Shown piece after piece: positions 7,635-14,398 of a stretch of 50,290 nucleotides of DNA; the first letter of the stretch is position 1; the number at the start of each line of letters is the position of its first letter. Made by a program: the position numbers and the translations under genes. Origin of the DNA: Actinoplanes auranticolor (GTDB taxonomy: Bacteria; Actinomycetota; Actinomycetes; Mycobacteriales; Micromonosporaceae). The stretch lies in assembly GCF_018332655.1 (NCBI RefSeq), contig NZ_BOQL01000060.1, forward strand, positions 1 to 50,290. Direction: 5' to 3'. The notes under the pieces are model-generated. The model was not told the origin of the DNA and made no database searches. It worked only from the letters and a program-made list of their open reading frames with translations.

Positions 7635-8567
7635 TCACTTCAGGTGGGTGGCGAACCAGTCGAGGATCCGCTGCGGGTGGTTCTGGAACCACTGGTAGCC
7701 GTCCCAGCGGCGAGTGGTGTCCTCGATCCAGAAGATGTCCTTGTCGTTCGAGCCGATCGCCGCGTACGACTCCTCCACGTCGCCGGCCTTGAGGATCGAG
7801 TCGTTGCGCACGGCGTACGTCAGGGTCGGCATCGTCACGGCGGGCGCCCAGGCGCTGGTCCGGGTGTTCAGATCACCGCCGGTGAGCTCGTGGTACCGGC
7901 GTTCGGCGGCATCGACGTGCTCGGCGAGGCCGGCGCTTTCCATCACCGTCTCCAGGAAGGGTCGCGGAGACAGCAGCAGCGGCGCGACCAGGCAGCGCAC
8001 ATCCGTGAACGCGTGCGGGTCGGTGTGGATGGCGCGGAAGGTGGCGCTGGAACCCATGCACCGGGTGAACAGACCGAGGTCCATCGCGGCGAGGTCGGGC
8101 CGCGATCGAATGTAGGTCATCGTCCCGATGACGTCACGAGCCTCGAACGTGTTGTTCAGCGACAGCCCGCCGTTCGCAGCCCCGCTGAGTCCGTGGTTTC
8201 GGAAGTCGAAGGCGAGGACGTTGTACCCGGCGTCGTACAGGATCTTGTAGTCCTTGATGAAGTTGATCTCGGTGTCGTTGCCGGGCCCGTACATCGACTT
8301 CCACGGTTCGATGTGCGAGGCGAAGCCGTAGCGGTTGAAGCCGAAGGCGTGCATGGACACGATCAGCTTGTCGGATCCCTCGTGCGGGATGTACCAGGCT
8401 TCCAGTGGTACACCGTCGGAGGACGGGTAGGTCAACTCCTGGTAACCGAGTCCTTCGTCGGCGGGGGTGCGCAGCACCGGGGATCGCTTGACGTAGGCCA
8501 GTCCCTCGGCGAAGGCGTTGATCGCAGCAGCAAGCTGCTGGTCGGCGGTGCTCGACGGTGTGGCCAT
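7635..8567 (-). CDS. Alpha/beta hydrolase with Cys at the nucleophile elbow
   Basis: 310 residues from ATG 8567 with AGGAA upstream. It has the alpha/beta-hydrolase pattern: LIVSMHAFGFNRYG (oxyanion strand), NVLAFDFRNHGLSG, the nucleophile elbow LFTRCMGSS at residues ~167-173, and a late acid (AVRNDSIL). The expected Sm-x-Nuc-x-Sm serine position is Cys170, as in dienelactone-hydrolase-type enzymes. A C-terminal histidine may lie in WFQNHPQ. No signal peptide, so cytosolic. The gene leads a two-gene unit with the AraC regulator. It could be a cysteine hydrolase or a non-catalytic member; the substrate cannot be told from sequence. Confidence 0.85.
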   Translation of the reverse strand: MATPSSTADQQLAAAINAFAEGLAYVKRSPVLRTPADEGLGYQELTYPSSDGVPLEAWYIPHEGSDKLIVSMHAFGFNRYGFASHIEPWKSMYGPGNDTEINFIKDYKILYDAGYNVLAFDFRNHGLSGAANGGLSLNNTFEARDVIGTMTYIRSRPDLAAMDLGLFTRCMGSSATFRAIHTDPHAFTDVRCLVAPLLLSPRPFLETVMESAGLAEHVDAAERRYHELTGGDLNTRTSAWAPAVTMPTLTYAVRNDSILKAGDVEESYAAIGSNDKDIFWIEDTTRRWDGYQWFQNHPQRILDWFATHLK

Positions 8568-8878
8568 GATGAGAAATTCCTGTCTGTTGTCGTCACCCCT
8601 CGGCAGAGCCCGCCAGGTTCTGGCGAAACGCCGGTCGCCTCCGGGTGGGCGATAAGGGCGCTGGTATCAGGGAAAACGCTACGGGCGCAGGTGACGACCG
8701 GACAGGGCGCGCGTTTGCAGCTTCTTGCCTGATCCTTCCAGACGAGACCGTGTTGGCCGCCGCCGACAGCGTCGGCGCCGGCCTGCTGGCCCTCGTCGCG
8801 CTCCCGAAGGCGCACGGCGAGGGCCATCCGGTGCTGCGGCTGGCGACCGGCATCGGCTGCCGCCGCTGGAGCGCCGGG
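8568..8878. other. Intergenic stretch without a supported gene
   Basis: About 310 bp between the hydrolase start and the 3' end of the serine hydrolase. It contains the hydrolase promoter and leader at the left. Open frames cross it on both strands, but none has a start, ribosome-binding site or protein-like composition that I trust. A plus-strand reading around 8700-8870 looks faintly protein-like but resembles nothing I know. Confidence 0.5.
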
Positions 8879-10039
8879 TTACTTCTTGGCGCAGAGCGCG
8901 GCGTCGAAAATCTCGATGAGCTTCATCGTCGTGGCCTCGGCGTTCTGGTCGTTGGTGATGACCACGGTGACGGCGCGGCCGTCGGTGGTGATGGCGGCGC
9001 GGCTCTCGTAGCCGTCCGCGTCGCCGCCGTGCCCGTAGGCGGTGCCGCCGCAGCTCAGGTCGAACTTGATCAGCCCGAGGCCGTAGGACCAGCCGGGCAG
9101 CAGGTTGGTCGGCACGGTCTTGCGCATCTCGGCCAGCTCGCGCGACTCGAGCAGTTTGCCGGTGTGCAGGCCGACGAGGAACTTGTTCACGTCGCTGGGG
9201 GTGGCGATGATCTGACCGGCCGCGCCGGCGATGGACGGGTCGAACTCGGTGATGTCGAGCAGCTTGCCGTCCTCGTCGACCGGCAGGTAGCCCTTGGCGT
9301 GCGGCTGGCGGATGGTGCGGTCGCCGGGCCCGGGGTAGTACGTCTCGGAGAGGCCGAGCCGGTTGATGATGCGGGTCGTGACGAGCTCGGCGAACGGGCG
9401 GCCGGCCACCTTCTGCGCGATCAGGCCGAGCAGGACGTAGCCGCCGTTGCTGTAGTCCCAGTCCGTGCCGGGCGCGAACGCCGGGCCCTGGGCCAGGGTC
9501 GAGTCGAGCAGCTCCCGGGCGTCGAAGTACCGGTCGCGGATGGGCAGGATCCCCTTGTCCATGAACGTGTTGCTCTGCAGGCCGCTGGTGTGCTGCAGGA
9601 GCTGCCGGACGGTGATCTTCTCGGCGTCGATGTCCTTGCCGCGGACCACGCCGGGCAGGTACGTCTCCACGCTCTCGTCGAGTTCGATCCTGCCCTCGCC
9701 GGCCAGCTGCAGGACAACGACCGCGGTGAACATCTTGGTGCTGCTGGCGATCCGGACGTAGCCGTCGGTCGGCACCTTGGCGCGGGTGCGGATGTCGGCG
9801 ACACCGGCGGTGTAGTTCGTGACCCGTCCGTGCTTGTCCCGCACTGAGGCGAGCGCGGCCGGAACGGCGGGGTTGCGGACGAGGCCTTCGAGGCTGCGCT
9901 GCAGAGCGCGGTCGTGAGTGGCCACGGTAGCCGCCTCGGCTTCCGGCGGGGCGGTCAGCGCGAGGCCGGTCAGCGCCACCAGCGCGGTGAGCGCGGCGGC
10001 TCCCCGGCGGCGGGTGGCAGTGGCGAACGGGTGTGACAT
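8879..10039 (-). CDS. Secreted serine hydrolase (class C beta-lactamase fold), copy A
   Basis: 386 residues, ATG 10039 with GGGGGA upstream. A signal peptide spans residues 1 to ~36 (basic RRR, hydrophobic core, cleavage near AEAAT). All three penicillin-recognising motifs are present: SxxK at S99-K102 (IASSTKMFTAVVV), YxN at Y196-N198 (DYSNGGY) and HxG at H337-G339 (YGHGGDADGYES). This is the D-alanyl-D-alanine carboxypeptidase/esterase type of the family, acting outside the membrane. It is a close paralogue of the divergent neighbour at 10235 and similar along its whole length. Two cysteines (C330 and one near the C-terminus) are shared with that paralogue and could form a disulfide. The substrate may be peptidoglycan stem peptide or an ester. 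Confidence 0.9.
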   Translation of the reverse strand: MSHPFATATRRRGAAALTALVALTGLALTAPPEAEAATVATHDRALQRSLEGLVRNPAVPAALASVRDKHGRVTNYTAGVADIRTRAKVPTDGYVRIASSTKMFTAVVVLQLAGEGRIELDESVETYLPGVVRGKDIDAEKITVRQLLQHTSGLQSNTFMDKGILPIRDRYFDARELLDSTLAQGPAFAPGTDWDYSNGGYVLLGLIAQKVAGRPFAELVTTRIINRLGLSETYYPGPGDRTIRQPHAKGYLPVDEDGKLLDITEFDPSIAGAAGQIIATPSDVNKFLVGLHTGKLLESRELAEMRKTVPTNLLPGWSYGLGLIKFDLSCGGTAYGHGGDADGYESRAAITTDGRAVTVVITNDQNAEATTMKLIEIFDAALCAKK

Positions 10040-10234
10040 GGCAGTCCCCCATGGGATCGGTCCGATGTGGCCCGATCAGTCTGTGCAGCAGCGTGGCCGC
10101 CATCGATCCCGTGCACACCCCTGCCGCGGTACAGCCTGCACTACCGCGACCGGGCCCACAGGTGGGATTGCTGCACAGTGGAGTGACGACGAAGGATTCG
10201 GGGCGTTCCCCGTCCCGGATCCGAGGAGTTCGCC

Positions 10235-11395
10235 ATGCCCACATCCGTTTCCGTCCGCCGGATGGTCGCCGCGGTGGCGGTGGCCGCCGGTCTGGCCGCC
10301 GTGGCGCCGGCGCCGGCCGCGCAGGCCGGTCCGCGCCCCGATGAGGTACAGCGCAGCATCGAGACCCTGGTCGGACCCGGCCGGTACCCGGGCGTGCTGG
10401 CCGCGGTGCGTGACCGGCAGGGCCGCGCCAAGCACTACACGGCCGGCGTCGGTGACCTCCGCAGCGGCGCGCCCGTGCCGGTCAACGGCCAGGTGCGGAT
10501 CGGCAGCGCGAGCAAGATGTTCCTCGCCGTCGTCGTCCTGCAGCTGGCCGGCGAGGGCAAGCTCGGGCTCGACGAGAGCGTGGAGACCTACCTGCCCGGC
10601 GTCGTGCACGGCACCGGCTTCGAGCCGGACCGGATCACGGTGCGCCACCTGCTGCAGCACACCAGCGGGCTGCCGGACTACACCGAGGTGATGTTCACCG
10701 TGGTTCCCGGCACCGAACTGCCCGACTTCTTCGCCACCCGGCACCGCTACCACGAACCCCGCGCCCTGATCGACCTGGCGCTGACCGCGGAGCCCGGACC
10801 GGTCGGCGCCGGCTGGGCCTACAGCAACACCGGGTACGTCCTGGCCGGCCTGATCGCGCAGAAGGTCACCGGCCGCCCGCTGGCCGAGCTGATCACCACC
10901 CGGGTCATCGACCGGATCGGCCTGCGCGACACGTACGTGCCCGGGGTCGGCGAGCAGCGCGTCCGTGGGCCGCACCCGTTGGGATACCAGCGGGTGCCCG
11001 GCGGCGACCTGCGCGACTTCACCGTCATGGACCCGAGCTGGGGCTGGGGCGCCGGCCAGGTCGTGTCGACACCCGGCGACCTCAACACGTTCCTGCGCGC
11101 GCTGCTGGACGGCAAAATCCTCGGACCGGCCCAGCTCCGCCAGATGCGGACGGTCGTCGACCTGGGCGAGGGCGCCGGCTACGGCCTCGGCCTGATGCGT
11201 GCTCCGCTGACCTGTGGGGGCGTCGCCTGGGGCCACGGCGGTGACATCCCCGGCTATTCGACCCTCGACTGGGCGACCGACGACGGCCGGGCGGTGACCC
11301 TCACGGTCACCGCTATGACCGGGTCGCTGCGGGACTCCTCGGTCAGCGGCGCGCGGGGCGGCATCGTCGACGCCGCGCTCTGTGCGGGGCGGTAG
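10235..11395 (+). CDS. Secreted serine hydrolase (class C beta-lactamase fold), copy B
   Basis: 386 residues, ATG 10235 after GAGGAG. A signal peptide spans residues 1 to ~31 (VRRM, hydrophobic core, PAAQAG). Motifs: S91-A-S-K94 (GSASKMFLAV), Y196-S-N198 (AYSNTGY) and H334-G-G336 (GHGGDIPGYS). It has the same length and motif register as the divergent paralogue at 8879-10039, with insertions and deletions around residues 145-175, so the pair arose by an inverted duplication or by duplication and flip. The ~195-bp intergenic region must hold both promoters. Extracellular, probably a DD-peptidase- or esterase-like enzyme. Confidence 0.9.
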   Translation: MPTSVSVRRMVAAVAVAAGLAAVAPAPAAQAGPRPDEVQRSIETLVGPGRYPGVLAAVRDRQGRAKHYTAGVGDLRSGAPVPVNGQVRIGSASKMFLAVVVLQLAGEGKLGLDESVETYLPGVVHGTGFEPDRITVRHLLQHTSGLPDYTEVMFTVVPGTELPDFFATRHRYHEPRALIDLALTAEPGPVGAGWAYSNTGYVLAGLIAQKVTGRPLAELITTRVIDRIGLRDTYVPGVGEQRVRGPHPLGYQRVPGGDLRDFTVMDPSWGWGAGQVVSTPGDLNTFLRALLDGKILGPAQLRQMRTVVDLGEGAGYGLGLMRAPLTCGGVAWGHGGDIPGYSTLDWATDDGRAVTLTVTAMTGSLRDSSVSGARGGIVDAALCAGR

Positions 11396-11431
11396 CGCTC
11401 AGAGGCGCAGGGGCACCGGTGAGGGGGAGAC

Positions 11432-11746
11432 CTACGGTGTGCCGGTGAACACGTTGAGCAGCTCACCGATGCTGCGGTCGGCTTCGGCGGGGTGCCGGAA
11501 CCGGCCGGCGGGATTGAGGGTGTACTGATTGCGCCGCCCGACGCGTTCCCGCTGCAGGTAGCCGGCGGCTTCGAGGTCGGCGACGATGGCCTGGGCGGCG
11601 CGCTCGGTGATGCCCACCGCGTCGGCGACATCGCGCAGCCGGGCGGTCGGTTCCCGGGCGATCGCCAGCAGGACGTGGGCGTGGTTGGTCAGGAAGGTCC
11701 ACTCTTTGGCCCCGGACGCCGATCGGGCCTGAGCTGCTTGAGGCAT
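11432..11746 (-). CDS. Small winged-helix (MarR-like) regulator
   Basis: 104 residues. A winged helix occupies most of the protein: WTFLTNHAHVLLAIAREP (helix 1), ARLRDVADAVGITERAAQAI (HTH), VADLEAAGYLQRERVGRRNQ (wing), then a short tail with helix ADRSIGELLNVF. This single-domain size is common for orphan actinobacterial regulators predicted as MarR- or ArsR-like. No metal-binding Cys cluster is seen. It is divergent from the TerC gene; a palindrome between that promoter's -35 and -10 could be its operator, which is inference. Confidence 0.82.
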   Translation of the reverse strand: MPQAAQARSASGAKEWTFLTNHAHVLLAIAREPTARLRDVADAVGITERAAQAIVADLEAAGYLQRERVGRRNQYTLNPAGRFRHPAEADRSIGELLNVFTGTP

Positions 11747-11841
11747 GTGCTGACCATCCCCGCGGTCGAACCGGCGTATGCGTCTCTCAATGTACGCACC
11801 TCAAGACACGAAAACGACATCGCCCTTTCCCCGTCGAGCCC

Positions 11842-11871
11842 TTGACATGCGAAGCGTACTTCGTGAATAGT
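11842..11871 (+). promoter_or_regulatory. Promoter of the riboswitch-terC transcript with embedded palindrome
   Basis: A consensus -35 TTGACA (11842-11847) is followed 18 bp later by AATAGT (11866-11871), a 4/6 match to the -10. The spacer contains the palindrome CGAAG-CGTA-CTTCG (11850-11863). Transcription would begin about 11878, right at the riboswitch 5' edge. Confidence 0.6.
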
Positions 11872-11877
11872 TGTACG

Positions 11878-11988
11878 TAGTTCGAGGGGGAGTACCCGAC
11901 GCACCAGGCGCCACCGTCAGTACGGACCCGGCAGATCCGGGTCTCGGTAGCGCAGCCACCGGTCCGGTGGCCCGGGGAGACCTTCGTC
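11878..11988 (+). ncRNA. yybP-ykoY (Mn2+) riboswitch aptamer
   Basis: The region carries the hallmarks of the yybP-ykoY family in the expected order: GGGGGAGTA near the 5' side, GTCAGTACGG in the middle, a GC stem (GACCCGG ... CCGGGTC), a second stem (CCACCGG ... CCGGTGG), and the 3' closing GGGGAGACCTTCG. The family is established as a Mn2+ sensor and frequently precedes TerC/Alx-type membrane proteins, exactly as here. CGAGG near the 5' end can pair with CCTTCG at 11981-11986 to form P1. I identified it by eye; a covariance model would settle it. Confidence 0.8.
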
Positions 11989-12038
11989 CAGCAACGCCGG
12001 CCCGCCGCCACGGGCTCGGCTGGACGAGAGGTCTCCCC
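11974..12038 (+). promoter_or_regulatory. Expression-platform hairpin that can sequester the terC ribosome-binding site
   Basis: The 5' arm 11974-11992 (GGGGAGACCTTCGTCCAGC) pairs with the 3' arm 12019-12038 (GCTGGACGAGAGGTCTCCCC), with a single one-base bulge and further pairing inside the loop. The 3' arm contains GAGAGG (12026-12031), the likely Shine-Dalgarno 12 nt before ATG 12044. The 5' arm re-uses the riboswitch's 3' P1 strand, so aptamer closure and this hairpin exclude each other. That fits translational ON control by Mn2+. Confidence 0.65.
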
Positions 12039-12043
12039 TTCAT

Positions 12044-12991
12044 ATGTCCGTGTCCTGGTGGGTCTGGGCTGTTCTCATGCTGGCGATCGCGGCGATGCTC
12101 GCGGTCGACCTGTTCCTGCACCGTGACAACCACGTCATCGGCTTTCGCGAGGCGGCGCTCTGGTCCGGTATCTGGATCGCCGCCGGCCTGCTGTTCGGCG
12201 TCATCCTGTGGGGGTGGCAGGGCGGCGACGTCGCCGGCACCTACTACGCCGGGTACCTGATCGAGAAGGCCCTGTCGATCGACAACGTCTTCGTGTTCGC
12301 GCTGATCTTCACCTACTTCGCCGTGCCGGCGTCGGTGCAGCACAAGGTCCTGTTCTGGGGCGTCATCGGCGCGCTGCTGTTCCGGCTGGTGTTCATCTTC
12401 GTCGGGGCCGAGCTGCTCGAGACGTTCTTCTGGACCGCGTACGTGTTCGGCGTCTTCCTGATCTACACCGGCTACAAGATGGCCTTCCGTCACGGCGAGC
12501 AGACGCCGCCGGACCGCAACCCCGTCGTACGGCTGGTCCGCAAGGTGGTCCCGACCGATGCGCGCTACCACGGCGACAGGTTCTTCACCCGGATCGACGG
12601 CAGACGCGTCGCCACCCTGCTGTTCGTCGTCCTCATCGCGGTGGAGGCCACCGACCTGATCTTCGCCGTCGATTCCGTCGCGGCGATCCTGGCCATCACC
12701 ACCAGCACGTTCATCGTCTGGACAGCCAACGCGTTCGCCATCCTCGGCCTGCGCAGCCTCTACTTCTGCCTCGCCGGACTGCTGCGCCGCTTCGTCCATC
12801 TGCACTACGGCCTCGCGGTGCTGCTCGCCTTCGCCGGCGTCAAGCTGATCCTGTCGGAGACCTCCGTCGGCAAGCTACCCATCCCGGTCACCCTCGGCGT
12901 CATCGTCGTCACGATCACCGTGTCGATCGTGTGGAGCTTGCGCAGCACCCGCCAGGCGGCCCTGTCGGGCACGGCCGAGCCCCGCAGCTGA
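12044..12991 (+). CDS. TerC/Alx-family membrane protein
   Basis: 315 residues with about nine hydrophobic segments from the N-terminus (WWVWAVLMLAIAAMLAVDLF) onward. It has the conserved acidic TerC motifs YLIEKALSIDNVFVFALIF (~residues 70-90) and ATDLIFAVDSVAAILAIT (~residues 205-222). A cytoplasmic loop (TPPDRNPVVRLVRKVVPTDA) separates the halves. Family members export Mn2+ or assist metalation of exported proteins. The upstream Mn2+ riboswitch and ribosome-binding-site hairpin point to manganese homeostasis rather than tellurite resistance. ATG 12044 lies just outside the hairpin. Confidence 0.93.
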   Translation: MSVSWWVWAVLMLAIAAMLAVDLFLHRDNHVIGFREAALWSGIWIAAGLLFGVILWGWQGGDVAGTYYAGYLIEKALSIDNVFVFALIFTYFAVPASVQHKVLFWGVIGALLFRLVFIFVGAELLETFFWTAYVFGVFLIYTGYKMAFRHGEQTPPDRNPVVRLVRKVVPTDARYHGDRFFTRIDGRRVATLLFVVLIAVEATDLIFAVDSVAAILAITTSTFIVWTANAFAILGLRSLYFCLAGLLRRFVHLHYGLAVLLAFAGVKLILSETSVGKLPIPVTLGVIVVTITVSIVWSLRSTRQAALSGTAEPRS

Positions 12992-13043
12992 TCCCCACAG
13001 AGCATCTCTCTTCACGTCCACCCCGGAAGAAAGCGATCAGCTC

Positions 13044-13491
13044 ATGACCAGCATTCCGGTACGCCCCCACACGCACGAGGTCGCCGGCCGCACCCCCGGA
13101 TCCGGACCCGTGCTCGCCGTCCTCACCGAGGCCCCCTGCCGCAACCGTCCACACCACCGGATGCAGCGTCAACGCCGTGCTGCACCTCGCACGCAACCGT
13201 CGCATCCGCTCCCGGAGCATCGCCGTCGTCGCCCGTGTGACACCCATCCTGCACGCGGTCGGCGTCGCCTATTTCCGCTCCACCCTGCTCGTACCGGCCG
13301 GCACCGACACGCGGCGCGCACTGCCGGCCACCGCCGTACACCGGCTCGTCGACCGGTTCGGCGCCGTCGCTGTCGTCACGGCCCTGCCCCTGCACGGCCC
13401 CAGCGGCACCTTCGAGCACGGTCCGCACCTCGACCACAGCACAGCTGCCCCACCGTCCCGCTCCACCGACGAACGACACCTCGCCCTCTGA
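13044..13491 (+). pseudogene. Frame-disrupted gene of unknown function
   Basis: ATG 13044 (weak GGAAGAAAG upstream) opens MTSIPVRPHTHEVAGRTPGS and GPVLAVLTEAP. The protein-like sequence then continues in another frame from about 13135 (ATVHTTGCSVNAVLHLARN, VARVTPILHAVGVAYFRSTL, LVDRFGAVAVVTALPLHGPS) to TGA 13491. The second frame has no stop back to 13048 and no good start of its own except GTG 13177. A single indel near 13131-13141 would join the halves into a ~149-residue protein. I do not recognise the family. It lies 52 nt after terC and just before another frameshifted gene. Confidence 0.45.
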
Positions 13492-13530
13492 GTCTGAGCC
13501 GCCCGACCCGCGACCATGGAGGAACCCGCG

Positions 13531-14327
13531 ATGCCGACCATCACCGGAGCAACCCCGGCAGCCGCCCAGATCACCGCGCTGCAACAGGTCCGCGAGTACC
13601 CGGCGATCAGCGTGCTGCTGAGCACCACCCCCGCCGCCCATGCCCTCGCCCTCTACGCCTGTGCCAGTACCGAGGCCCTCATCCGGCTGCCCATCGTCGT
13701 GCGTGACCGCGCCGTCGTGGACCCAACCTTCGCCACCCGGGACCTCGTACGGGCCCTGCACCGCACCCCGCGACACCTCGTCCTGGCCCTCGACTCCGCG
13801 CATGCCCGGCTGTTCGACGCCGCCCTCGGCACCTACCTGCGGCTGCACCCCGCACCGCTGGTGCTCGTCGGCAGCGAGCGGGTCACCGCCGCATTCCGGC
13901 GGATCTCCACCAACTGCGGCCGCCTCGCCGGCACCGTCCCCGGCAATCTGACCCACGCCGACACACCGGGCAGCTCACCACCCGGATCCGTGCCGTCCTC
14001 GACACCTACCTGCACCGCCGCCAGCAAGAAGCCCTCGCGCTCATCGACGAGCGCGCCATCGCCGGACGCGTCGCCTCCGGCATGCCCGCCGCCTGGCTGG
14101 CCGCCCGCACCACCCGGCCGGAAGTCCAGGCCGTCGACGAATCGCTGTTCTACCCCGCCCGGTTGTCCGACGACGGCGACACCCTCACGCCCGCCCGGGA
14201 CATCGACCACCCCGACGTCGTCGACGAACTCATCGAACTCGTCCTCGTCCGCGGCGGCTGGATCGCCTTCACCGACCCCGGCGCCCTGGACCACCACCAC
14301 GGCGTCGCCCTCGCCAGCCGCCGTTGA
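13531..14327 (+). pseudogene. eRF1-like (baeRF-type) protein, frameshifted and internally deleted
   Basis: GGAGGA precedes ATG 13531. Family-typical pieces follow in order: QVREYPAISVLLSTTP; ALALYACASTEALIRLPIVV; DRAVVDPTFATRDLVRALHR; LRLHPAPLVLVG; NCGRLAGTVPGN. After about 13967 the sequence continues in another frame: QLTTRIRAVLDTYLHRRQQE, MPAAWLAARTTRPEVQAVDE, SLFYPARLSDDGDTLTPA, DELIELVLVRGGWIAF. At the junction the DNA reads GACACACCGGGCAG; removing one AC restores D-T-G-Q-L, so a dinucleotide duplication explains the shift. Compared with the usual ~350 residues, material also seems missing after STTPAAHA and after ARLFDA. Confidence 0.7.
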
Positions 14328-14345
14328 CCGAAACAGACGTCCGAA

Positions 14346-14381
14346 AAGCGGGAAGTGCTGCTCCGGCAGCACTTCCCGCTT
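14346..14381. terminator. Bidirectional terminator hairpin
   Basis: A perfect 15-bp stem, AAGCGGGAAGTGCTG (14346-14360) with CAGCACTTCCCGCTT (14367-14381) and loop CTCCGG. On the minus strand it continues into CTTTTC. It separates the convergent baeRF relic and the multicopper oxidase. Confidence 0.85.
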
Positions 14382-14398
14382 CCCGTGTGCGCTACCTG

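Noticed and set aside
12044..12991. Tellurite resistance as the role of the TerC protein
   Set aside because: No other ter genes are nearby, and the Mn2+ riboswitch upstream points to manganese instead.
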